A stretch of 6,182 bases of DNA, from assembly GCA_946480885.1 (NCBI GenBank), contig CAMLLK010000070.1, forward strand, positions 1-6,182, read 5' to 3'. This stretch comes from an uncultured Thermoproteales archaeon (GTDB lineage Archaea > Thermoproteota > Thermoprotei > Thermoproteales > Thermoproteaceae). How positions within the stretch are numbered: the stretch's first letter is position 1; each line of letters begins with the position of its first letter. The position numbers and the translations under genes were made by a program. Below the pieces are notes generated by a model that saw only the letters and a list, made by a program, of their open reading frames with translations, did no database searches and was not told where the DNA came from. Of the stretch, positions 1 through 5,435 are shown piece by piece.

Positions 1-558
1 GGCTAATTTATCCATGTCGAGATATTCCTCTCTTAACTTAGAGATTATCTCTTCGTTAACTACGTAGATGCCAGTAGATGTTATATATTCAAAACTAGGT
101 TTTTCTCTCCACGTCTTTAACAAACCGCCTTCTTCTTCCAATACGCCAAAACGGAGATTTTGTCTAAATCTGTGACTAATTATAGTGAGTTGAAAGCCTC
201 TCTCAACGTGGAGACGAGCTGGGTGTGAGAGATCTAGGTTAGTCAACACGTCAGAGTTTATTAAAAATACGTCGCCTTTTACCCAGTCTTTGACGTAGTA
301 TAATTGACCAGCGGTTCCCAAGAGTTTTCTCGATTTAAAAAACACCACGTCTGGGTGGAATTCTTCTAAATATTTTTCTAAAACTCGTTGCATATAGTGC
401 CCAACGACTGCTATTTCGTCTACTTTATTTCTCCTTAGCCACTCAAGTACATAATCAATCAACGGCCTATCTACTACTATAGCCAAAGGCTTCGGTATAA
501 AAAACGTCAGGGGTCTTAGTCTAGTCCCCAAGCCGGCCGCCAATACAACTGCTCTCAC
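1..558 (-). CDS. Sugar-phosphate nucleotidyltransferase (GT-A-like NTP_transferase family), C-terminus beyond the left edge
   Basis: This gene is incomplete: 186 codons are visible from a GTG at 558-556 and the frame is still open at base 1. The N-terminus MRAVVLAAGLGTRLRPLT followed by IPKPLA (residues 1-26) is the NTP-binding signature of sugar-1-phosphate nucleotidyltransferases, GxGTRxRPxT with the downstream KP lysine. An LINSDVL stretch near residue 100 fits the metal-binding aspartate region, and WREKP with STGIYV near residues 150-166 matches the sugar-binding part of the fold. The family joins a sugar 1-phosphate to an NTP, giving an NDP-sugar and pyrophosphate in the cytoplasm. The sugar and base (GDP-mannose, dTDP- or UDP-glucose) cannot be told from the visible part, nor can a C-terminal left-handed helix domain be excluded. 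The start is fixed by the signature at residue 1 and by the GTGA overlap with the upstream gene's stop, which suggests coupled translation. Confidence 0.93.
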   Translation of the reverse strand, partial: MRAVVLAAGLGTRLRPLTFFIPKPLAIVVDRPLIDYVLEWLRRNKVDEIAVVGHYMQRVLEKYLEEFHPDVVFFKSRKLLGTAGQLYYVKDWVKGDVFLINSDVLTNLDLSHPARLHVERGFQLTIISHRFRQNLRFGVLEEEGGLLKTWREKPSFEYITSTGIYVVNEEIISKLREEYLDMDKLA

Positions 559-905
559 AGATAGTCGCCGAGGCCTTGTCTCTTTAGATGAGCTCTTATT
601 TTCTCCACTTCTTTCTCCATTTTCTTAACCTCCGCCAGTATATCTCTCTTCGGCCCCTCCTCCTCGCCTGAGGGCTTATATGTACAAAAGCCCTCTGGAG
701 TCATTGCCCGCGCCTCGCAGTAGGCGTATTGACAACGGGGGCCTATACATTCATCGTTGAGCCATGTACACCAAAATATTATCTTATTTCCTCTAATCGT
801 CGGCTTAAGGGCTTTTTTTCCACAGCGGAATAGAGAGGTGCTGTTTGGCCCATAGGCGCATCTAGGCCCTAGACAATTGATCCTCTGTGCCACTATGTAA
901 TACAT
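555..905 (-). CDS. Conserved-looking eight-cysteine protein with duplicated C-x-GPRC motif, function unknown
   Basis: I do not recognise this 116-residue protein. It has cysteines at 11, 16, 28, 46, 53, 58, 63 and 74, all in the first two thirds. Two copies of a short motif are evident: CLGPRC at 11-16 and CIGPRC at 53-58, each followed by an aromatic-containing stretch, another cysteine and a Lys-Pro (K34-P35, K77-P78). This suggests an internal duplication of a small metal-binding unit, zinc or an Fe-S cluster. From about residue 81 the chain is highly charged (EEE, then KKMEKEVEKIRAHLKR) and probably forms a helix or short coiled coil. No signal peptide or membrane segment is visible, so it is probably cytoplasmic. 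The ATG at 905-903 lies 10 bases after the kinase stop, and its TGA overlaps the GTG of the nucleotidyltransferase, so it is the middle gene of a three-gene unit. A structural, regulatory or redox role is possible, but none can be assigned. Confidence 0.85.
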   Translation of the reverse strand: MYYIVAQRINCLGPRCAYGPNSTSLFRCGKKALKPTIRGNKIIFWCTWLNDECIGPRCQYAYCEARAMTPEGFCTYKPSGEEEGPKRDILAEVKKMEKEVEKIRAHLKRQGLGDYL

Positions 906-915
906 TTAGAACTAT

Positions 916-1833
916 TTAAATCTTGTAGCCAAGTGAGTCTAAAAACGCAGTAACTTCCTCCCACCGAGGCGCAGACCTCGCCCCGTGTCTAGTCACTTTA
1001 ATCGCTGCGGCTGCGTTGGCGAATAGTAGTTTTCTGTACAGATCCGCCCCTCTTATAGACATCACTACATATGCCGCGGCAAAGGCGTCGCCAGCTCCGG
1101 TGGTGTCTACAGCGTCTAATTTAAAGGCCTCTACATGTAGTAATTTTCCGCCGCTGTATACCACTGCGCCGTCGGGACCTAGAGTTATGACTAACTCTTT
1201 GACTAACAACTCTCTTGCCAATTTCTCAATAGCTGATAGATAGTCCCCCGAGCCTGTCAATGTCTTAGCCTCGGCGTAGTTCATAAACAAAATGTCGACG
1301 TCGTCTACGGCGGATTTCACAATATCAAGCCCTTTTCTCGCTAAAGCCGTTCCGCCGTCTATAGACACTGACGCGCCGAGTTCTTTAGCTATTTCTTTTG
1401 CTTTATGTATAATCTCCACTCTGCCGGTGGCTAAGTGTATATGGACACAGCCCTCGAATTTGTCTATCGTCAAGTCGTTAGGAGACAGCCCTAGGTTTGC
1501 GCCTCTGTATGATAACATTCTCTTCACGCCGTCGAGGTGGACTAACACTACTACAATCCCAGACCTAGCCCCCCTCACCCTCTTTACATATGTCACATCT
1601 ACGCCCTCGTCTCTCAACTCTCTCAGCGACTGATCTCCCAACAAGTCGTCTCCTACTGCGCCGATGAATCGGACAGGTTGTCGAAGTCGGGCGACAGCCA
1701 CTGCGAAATTGGCCGCAGAGCCGCCTCCGCCGGTGTAGAGTTCTAGAACTTCTATATTTTCGTCGGGGCCGGGGATCTCGGCTATTTTTAAATATATATC
1801 AAAATTTAAATTGCCTATAGAGGCGACGGCCAC
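916..1833 (-). CDS. PfkB-family carbohydrate/nucleoside kinase (ribokinase fold)
   Basis: The 305-residue protein has the usual length and all the landmarks of PfkB kinases. These are the N-terminal strand MAVASIGNLNFD, the glycine-rich substrate motif TGGGGSAANF at about 34-43, GAVGDDLLG at 58-66, NYAEAKTLTG at 185-194 (the N-x-x-E metal/phosphate motif), ITLGPDGAVV at 216-225 and the C-terminal signature DTTGAGDAF at 243-251, with the catalytic base expected at Asp249. The family transfers a phosphate from ATP (some archaeal members use ADP) to a hydroxymethyl group of a sugar or nucleoside in the cytoplasm. Ribose, a pyrimidine or purine nucleoside, ribose 1-phosphate, KDG and fructose 6-phosphate are all possible, and the sequence alone does not decide. 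The start is a GTG at 1833-1831: an in-frame stop lies 18 bases upstream with no other start codon between. It is the first gene of a unit with the cysteine-rich protein and the nucleotidyltransferase. Confidence 0.93.
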   Translation of the reverse strand: MAVASIGNLNFDIYLKIAEIPGPDENIEVLELYTGGGGSAANFAVAVARLRQPVRFIGAVGDDLLGDQSLRELRDEGVDVTYVKRVRGARSGIVVVLVHLDGVKRMLSYRGANLGLSPNDLTIDKFEGCVHIHLATGRVEIIHKAKEIAKELGASVSIDGGTALARKGLDIVKSAVDDVDILFMNYAEAKTLTGSGDYLSAIEKLARELLVKELVITLGPDGAVVYSGGKLLHVEAFKLDAVDTTGAGDAFAAAYVVMSIRGADLYRKLLFANAAAAIKVTRHGARSAPRWEEVTAFLDSLGYKI

Positions 1834-1872
1834 GTCTTCTAAAAATATTTAATATATATCCTATACCCCCAT
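1834..1872. promoter_or_regulatory. Shared divergent promoter region with overlapping TATA-like elements
   Basis: Only 39 bases separate the GTG of the minus-strand kinase from the GTG of the plus-strand gene. Bases 1841-1860 are almost pure A/T (AAATATTTAATATATAT). On the plus strand the box at about 1846-1858 is centred some 21-25 bases before GTG 1873. On the minus strand ATATATATTAAATA (1859-1846) is centred about 20-23 bases before GTG 1833. In archaea TBP binds roughly 25 bases before the transcription start, so both transcripts would begin at or within a few bases of their start codons. This agrees with the absence of a Shine-Dalgarno sequence on either side. That the two boxes share bases is seen in the sequence; that both are active is inferred. 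Confidence 0.65.
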
Positions 1873-2358
1873 GTGGATATCCAAAAACTTTTAGAAATTA
1901 GGAAGTTGGTAGAGGAGAGAATCAACCAGCTACAACAAGAGATAAGGCTATACACGGCGTTGTTAGAGTTTTTAGATAAATCTATCGGCGAGAAGTCTTT
2001 CTCCACTGCGGCACAAGTGGCTAGGCCTGAGTTTGTAGAAGAAATAAAAGGCAGAAGTGGGGAGATATACGCCACGGCAGAAATTTATAGAGATTACATA
2101 TATATAAAGTTTAGAGAACCTGTTAAAATAGATAGTTTATTTAAACGGTTTTTCTTAGATAAATTTCTACAGAAGTATAGAGATGAAGATATGAAAGAGG
2201 CTAGACAAGGCAGGGGAGAGGAGGTTTTACGTTATGAAATTGAGGAGGGGGGACAGGGCGAGGCCGTGGCGTTGAAGATATATAACTACAAGAGTGAAGA
2301 AAGGCGTAGAGAAATACTCAGAGTTTTGAGGTGGACTTTAGAAAAAGTCTATGCCTGA
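1873..2358 (+). CDS. Unrecognised small protein with N-terminal coiled coil
   Basis: This 161-residue protein is the only plus-strand gene in the window. I do not recognise a named family. Residues 3-36 ([19 protein letters not shown] and on to about FLDKSI) show a heptad-like pattern and probably form a coiled coil or long helix able to oligomerise. A Ser/Thr/Ala linker follows (about 40-50). An alpha/beta region runs from about 62 to the end, with strand-like segments [17 protein letters not shown] (64-80) and [10 protein letters not shown] (130-139), and a C-terminal helix with [20 protein letters not shown]. Charge is high, there are no cysteines, and no signal peptide or membrane span is visible. 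The GTG at 1873 is the only start after an in-frame stop at 1840-1842. The overlapping ATG at 1871 is out of frame and reaches a stop within eight codons. It is divergent from the kinase and its 3' end overlaps the ligase by 10 bases. A nucleic-acid-binding or adaptor role is possible but unproven. Confidence 0.82.
   Translation: MDIQKLLEIRKLVEERINQLQQEIRLYTALLEFLDKSIGEKSFSTAAQVARPEFVEEIKGRSGEIYATAEIYRDYIYIKFREPVKIDSLFKRFFLDKFLQKYRDEDMKEARQGRGEEVLRYEIEEGGQGEAVALKIYNYKSEERRREILRVLRWTLEKVYA
2334..2349. other. Short perfect hairpin at a convergent gene junction, possible weak terminator
   Basis: GACTTT (2334-2339) and AAAGTC (2344-2349) form a perfect six-base stem with a four-base loop, AGAA on the plus strand. 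It lies inside the last codons of the plus-strand gene and directly beyond the ligase stop. Read on the minus strand it contains a TTTTT run just after the ligase TAG. On the plus side the pyrimidine-rich TTATTTTCTTCT at 2360-2371 follows. Archaeal termination commonly relies on T-rich stretches, so these could end the two converging transcripts. The stem is AT-rich and short, so it may be chance. Confidence 0.3.
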
Positions 2359-4094
2359 CTTATTTTCTTCTGGCGTCTATACAGCTCTAACATTTCAGTC
2401 ACTGTAGTGGACTGCTCAGGCGACTTGTCTAGGCGGTAGCGACTTGTAAAACGTGGAAAACGTATAGCCAAGCCCACTCCGGGCTTTACGAAGCCTAGAC
2501 AACATGTATGTAGTGGAGAGAGCGTGATCTCAGCCCCTATCACCTCTATTACTACTTTAGGCACAAACCAAACGTCTGCCTCCATCTTAGAGACGACGCG
2601 TGGATGTCTATGTTGAATCTTGTACGGCTGTAGTAGTTCGTACATTTTTTTCAAATCTGTGTCAGAGAACCCACTACCCACCTTACACACAGTGTAGAAT
2701 AAATCCTTCGCGGGGTCGTACGCAGCTAGTAAAAAAGCCCCGTAGAGACCGGCCCTTTTGCCCCTGCCGTGAAATGCGCCGACGACGACTAAGTCGACTG
2801 TGTCAATCATCTCGCTTCTATAATCCCGTTTATATTTAATCCAGTTCCAACCCCTGGCGCCCATTTCATAGATAGAAGTGGGCGACTTACAAATAACTCC
2901 CTCCGTGCCTAGCGACGTAGCTTCGTGGAAAAACAAATCGATTGAATCGACGTCGTCAAAAACTCTCCACTTAGCAATGACTACCTTCTCTCCTTCTTTA
3001 ACAATTTCACTTAGCCTCACTCGCCTATAGATAAGCGGCTCTGTGGTTAAATCCTCCCCGTCTATATACAACACGTCGAAGAGATATAAAACAGTGGGGT
3101 ACATCTCGACGGCATATGCGACGTCGTGTTTTCTCTTTCTATGCATCAACTCTTGGAAGGGCAACATCTCGCCGGTGTCTGGATCAACAGCCACAATCTC
3201 GCCCTCTAATATGGCCTCGTCTACAGCCACTGATTCAATTACAGCGTTGACTACGTCTGGATATGCCCTAGTGATGTTCTCAAGTCTTCTACTAAATATT
3301 TTGACATCTCTATTTCGTATGTGAATCTGCGCCCTCTCGCCGTCGTATTTATATTCACAAATCGCAGAGCCGCCTAGCTTAGTTAGTATCTCTTGTGCAG
3401 AAGAGAGGCGTTGGGCTAACATAGGCAGTATAGGCACTCCAGGCGTTATCTTTATCTCAACAAGCGGCCTCCCCTCTGCTACATGTCTAGCGAGTTTTCC
3501 CATATCGGGGTAGATATGATAAGCTCTCTCCAAGGCTTCTTTATCTACTCCAAAGGCTTCAGACAACGCCTCGATAAGAGTCATGTCGGCAACTCCCAGC
3601 CTCAACTTGCCCACGACGAATCTGGCAATATATCTCGCCTCGTCTGGCGTGGCTCTGTTAAAAAGTGAGACGAGTAGAGCCAGTTTCATATCCACAGCAC
3701 CCTCGCCGGTGGCGTAAGCCACTTTTAAAAGCGTGTCGTAGACCTCCCACATCTCCAACGGCTTTGGGGGAACTAGCGAAGAAGCCCTGCCTCTATTTAA
3801 CAAAGCTCTCTTCGCAACCTCTCCCACGTCGCCAGTTCTTTTATAAAGAGACTCGAGCTCTGCCAGAGAGGCGCCGGTGGATTTAGCCAAGGCCCTTATA
3901 CATAATTTCTCCGCCACTCCCAGCTCTACGCCCTCCCACGGGGGCTTTAAATCGCCAAGTATGAAATACACTAATTTATCCACCTCGCCGCGGTCAGCCT
4001 TCTTAAATAGCGAGACGAGAGCCTTCACCATCGCTGTCCTTTGTGTAGTAGACTCCACCACCCCCAGCGCCTTGACTACTTCAGAAAATAACAC
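2349..4094 (-). CDS. lig: ATP-dependent DNA ligase, archaeal replicative type (LigI/LIG1 family)
   Basis: This 581-residue protein is full length for archaeal DNA ligase. It seals nicks in duplex DNA during Okazaki fragment joining and repair, through an enzyme-AMP intermediate and then AMP-DNA. The order is an N-terminal helical DNA-binding domain (about 1-215), the adenylation domain (about 220-425) and the OB-fold domain (about 430-581). Motif I is EYKYDGER at 247-254 with the nucleotidylated Lys249. Motif III is FSRRLENIT at 267-275, IIIa is [10 protein letters not shown] at 337-346, IV is EGVICKS at 398-404, V is WIKYKRDY at 418-425, and VI lies near [13 protein letters not shown] at 545-557. 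No key residue is missing. The GTG start at 4094 follows the CYTH stop by nine bases. Upstream codons in that frame contain no start before that same TGA. Crenarchaeal relatives may accept ADP as well as ATP, which cannot be judged here. The 3' end overlaps the convergent gene by 10 bases. Confidence 0.97.
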   Translation of the reverse strand: MLFSEVVKALGVVESTTQRTAMVKALVSLFKKADRGEVDKLVYFILGDLKPPWEGVELGVAEKLCIRALAKSTGASLAELESLYKRTGDVGEVAKRALLNRGRASSLVPPKPLEMWEVYDTLLKVAYATGEGAVDMKLALLVSLFNRATPDEARYIARFVVGKLRLGVADMTLIEALSEAFGVDKEALERAYHIYPDMGKLARHVAEGRPLVEIKITPGVPILPMLAQRLSSAQEILTKLGGSAICEYKYDGERAQIHIRNRDVKIFSRRLENITRAYPDVVNAVIESVAVDEAILEGEIVAVDPDTGEMLPFQELMHRKRKHDVAYAVEMYPTVLYLFDVLYIDGEDLTTEPLIYRRVRLSEIVKEGEKVVIAKWRVFDDVDSIDLFFHEATSLGTEGVICKSPTSIYEMGARGWNWIKYKRDYRSEMIDTVDLVVVGAFHGRGKRAGLYGAFLLAAYDPAKDLFYTVCKVGSGFSDTDLKKMYELLQPYKIQHRHPRVVSKMEADVWFVPKVVIEVIGAEITLSPLHTCCLGFVKPGVGLAIRFPRFTSRYRLDKSPEQSTTVTEMLELYRRQKKISQA

Positions 4095-4103
4095 AAAATA
4101 GTC

Positions 4104-4631
4104 TCAACTGGGTTTTAAAACCTTGAGTATAAGTTCTAAATATGTCTCTCTGACCTCCTCCACAAGTCCAAGCTCAGCTCCGAGGCTCCTCAATTCCTCC
4201 ACTGCCTTTGAGACTTCGCCGTGGTCGTAGACCACTTTTTCAATTTCTACAAATTCCCCCAGGCCCTCAACTACGTCTAAAGAGACTGAGACGTCGCCTC
4301 TCTTGTAGTACTCTCTCCTTTTTTTAACACGGGCCACTTCAACAAAGCCAAGTCTTCTAAAAAGCTCTAACACATCTCCCCCCACTGACATAGAGATCTC
4401 TTCTCTAGTCTTCGCCCCCACGCCGATTCTAGGCCCTTTATAAGTCACGGCGACGTGGCTATCTGTAATTCTCACACGTAGCGCCTCGTCTGTCTCTATA
4501 AAGTTTCTACAGGGGTGTTGAAAATATACATCAACCTCTTCGCCAGTCCCCAAAAAATAAAATCCTCTTGACAAAAGCTTGTCTCGAAGCGACTTAACGT
4601 CGCATCGGTACTTAACCTCCACCTCTAACAT
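4104..4631 (-). CDS. CYTH-domain / triphosphate tunnel metalloenzyme (CyaB-like)
   Basis: This 175-residue protein, starting MLEVEVKYRC, carries the CYTH hallmark E-x-E-x-K at residues 3-7. The other charged strands of the eight-stranded tunnel are visible: DVYFQ at 34-38, EALRVRI at 49-55, VTYKGP at 62-67, KTREE at 74-78, RVKKRREYY at 101-109, and the acidic SLDVVEGLGEFVEIE at 117-131 with ETYLEL near 162-167. Known members include class IV adenylate cyclases, thiamine triphosphatases, inorganic triphosphatases and RNA 5'-triphosphatases. All act on triphosphates with divalent metal. Archaeal members are often called adenylyl cyclase CyaB-like, but triphosphatase activity is the safer guess. 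I chose ATG 4631 because the EVEVK motif sits directly after it. A longer frame begins at ATG 4676 and would add 15 basic residues outside the domain. With ATG 4631 the gene overlaps the upstream stop by 20 bases in another frame, and it ends nine bases before the ligase. Confidence 0.9.
   Translation of the reverse strand: MLEVEVKYRCDVKSLRDKLLSRGFYFLGTGEEVDVYFQHPCRNFIETDEALRVRITDSHVAVTYKGPRIGVGAKTREEISMSVGGDVLELFRRLGFVEVARVKKRREYYKRGDVSVSLDVVEGLGEFVEIEKVVYDHGEVSKAVEELRSLGAELGLVEEVRETYLELILKVLKPS
4111..4122 (-). promoter_or_regulatory. Possible internal TATA box for the ligase gene
   Basis: The palindrome GGTTTTAAAACC lies inside the last codons of the CYTH gene. Its centre is about 22-23 bases upstream of the ligase GTG, the same spacing as the other TATA-like boxes in this window. 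No Shine-Dalgarno sequence precedes the ligase, so an internal leaderless ligase transcript is plausible in addition to read-through from the upstream genes. This rests on spacing and composition only. Confidence 0.35.
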
Positions 4632-5403
4632 ATTGTTTACAAGGCGGCGAAGTCGGCGAAGACACTGCAAAGCCAAAGAGAAAACACCTAGACGTCAAAT
4701 TGCCAAAATATGCACACTCTCCACAGTTGTCCGGCCTGCCCAACACTAATTTAACCGAAGTGACGATATGTTTGTATAACTGCTCCACCGGCCTTTGCTC
4801 AAACCGCGTCTCAACGACGCGCGGCTTGGGAGGAGGAATAACCTCAGGTGGACGTTGGGGCTCTGGCGCCTCGACGATTGGCTTAGGAGGCTCTGGCAGC
4901 ATTGGAAGTCGAGAAGGCTCAGGCGGCGGCGCCTCTACAGCAGGCTTAGGAGGCTCTGGTGTGACCTCGGGGAGAGGCCTCGCCTCGGGCTGTATAGGAG
5001 CCACTGGCTGAGGCGGCGACGGCGTGGCCACAGACGGCACTAATTCTATACTTGTCAGCTCGGGGAATTCCGACCGCGCCTTCTCTTGTATAATAGATAA
5101 GACATTTGTCAAATCCACTTCGCCTTCGCCTACTTTAACTCCGTCAATCACTACGGCGGGGAGTTTAGACACATTGTATTTCTTCAACATATTTACAAGA
5201 GATCTATAGTGAGGCGGCACTTTTTCAAGAGGCTCTTCAACAAACCTAAACAATTGATCCACGGCCTCCGGCCTAATCTTCACAGTGGCCAACCTCACTC
5301 TGTCAGGCCTCTGCACCCTCCCCCTAATCTCCTCCACCGCCTTCTTAAGAGAATTCTCCAAATCGGCGCCTTGGCCAGCCACTACGAACAACTCAATATA
5401 CAT
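4612..5403 (-). CDS. Thioredoxin-like domain lacking the CxxC, with proline-rich linker and four-cysteine C-terminal motif
   Basis: This 263-residue protein has three parts. Residues 1-115 look like a thioredoxin-fold domain: strand MYIELFVVAG, a helix, strand VRLATVKI, a helix, then KKYNVSKLPAVVIDG with the cis-proline expected at Pro82, and VGEGEVD before the last helix. The place where CxxC would sit reads AGQGADLENS, so the redox cysteines are absent and ordinary disulfide exchange is unlikely. Residues about 123-196 are a Pro/Glu-rich, probably extended linker with a 21-residue duplication. The tail (about 205-263) holds C227, C230, C240 and C255 in a C-x2-C-x9-C-x14-C pattern that could bind zinc or an Fe-S cluster. 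No signal peptide or membrane span is seen. The ATG at 5403 lies 25 bases after a good TATA box, so the gene probably leads a unit with CYTH and ligase. Its function is unknown; a scaffold or metal-delivery role is only a guess. Confidence 0.85.
   Translation of the reverse strand: MYIELFVVAGQGADLENSLKKAVEEIRGRVQRPDRVRLATVKIRPEAVDQLFRFVEEPLEKVPPHYRSLVNMLKKYNVSKLPAVVIDGVKVGEGEVDLTNVLSIIQEKARSEFPELTSIELVPSVATPSPPQPVAPIQPEARPLPEVTPEPPKPAVEAPPPEPSRLPMLPEPPKPIVEAPEPQRPPEVIPPPKPRVVETRFEQRPVEQLYKHIVTSVKLVLGRPDNCGECAYFGNLTSRCFLFGFAVSSPTSPPCKQYVRGGG
4865..4959 (-). repeat. Tandem duplication within the proline-rich linker, 63-base period
   Basis: Two near-identical stretches, 4865-4896 and 4928-4959, lie exactly 63 bases (21 codons) apart. 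They encode PEPPKPIVEAP (170-180) and PEPPKPAVEAP (149-159). A degenerate third unit, PPPKPRVVE (190-198), follows. The spacing keeps the reading frame, so this looks like expansion of a linker by short tandem duplication rather than a mobile or regulatory repeat. Confidence 0.75.
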
Positions 5404-5420
5404 AAAAGCCCCTACAGACG

Positions 5421-5435
5421 TAAATATATACTTAA
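5421..5435 (-). promoter_or_regulatory. TATA box of the thioredoxin-like/CYTH/ligase unit
   Basis: On the minus strand TTAAGTATATATTTA is centred about 25 bases before the ATG at 5403, the distance expected if transcription starts at the start codon (leaderless). The box sits in the 28-base gap after the AMMECR1-like gene and overlaps that gene's TAA stop. No Shine-Dalgarno sequence is seen before the ATG, which fits a leaderless message. Confidence 0.65.

Noticed and set aside
1016..1633. Open plus-strand frames across the kinase gene
   Set aside because: They run antisense to a strongly supported PfkB gene, have Ser/Thr-rich low-complexity translations and no recognisable motif.
1839..2075. 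Minus-strand 78-codon frame opposite the coiled-coil gene
   Set aside because: It is antisense to the better supported plus-strand gene, runs into the divergent promoter, and its Ser/Ile/Asn-rich sequence looks like a frame shadow.
2600..4101. Several plus-strand frames across the ligase gene
   Set aside because: All are antisense to an intact ligase with every catalytic motif present.
4632..4676. Longer N-terminus for the CYTH protein starting at ATG 4676
   Set aside because: The extra 15 residues lie before the E-x-E-x-K motif that normally begins the domain. They are rich in Arg/Leu because they are an alternative reading of the upstream gene's codons, including a CTTCGCCG repeat.
4700..5043. 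Plus-strand Gly/Ser-rich and Arg/Leu-rich frames opposite the proline-rich linker
   Set aside because: The composition is what the complement of a Pro/Glu repeat gives in the other frames; the minus frame has conserved-looking flanking domains.
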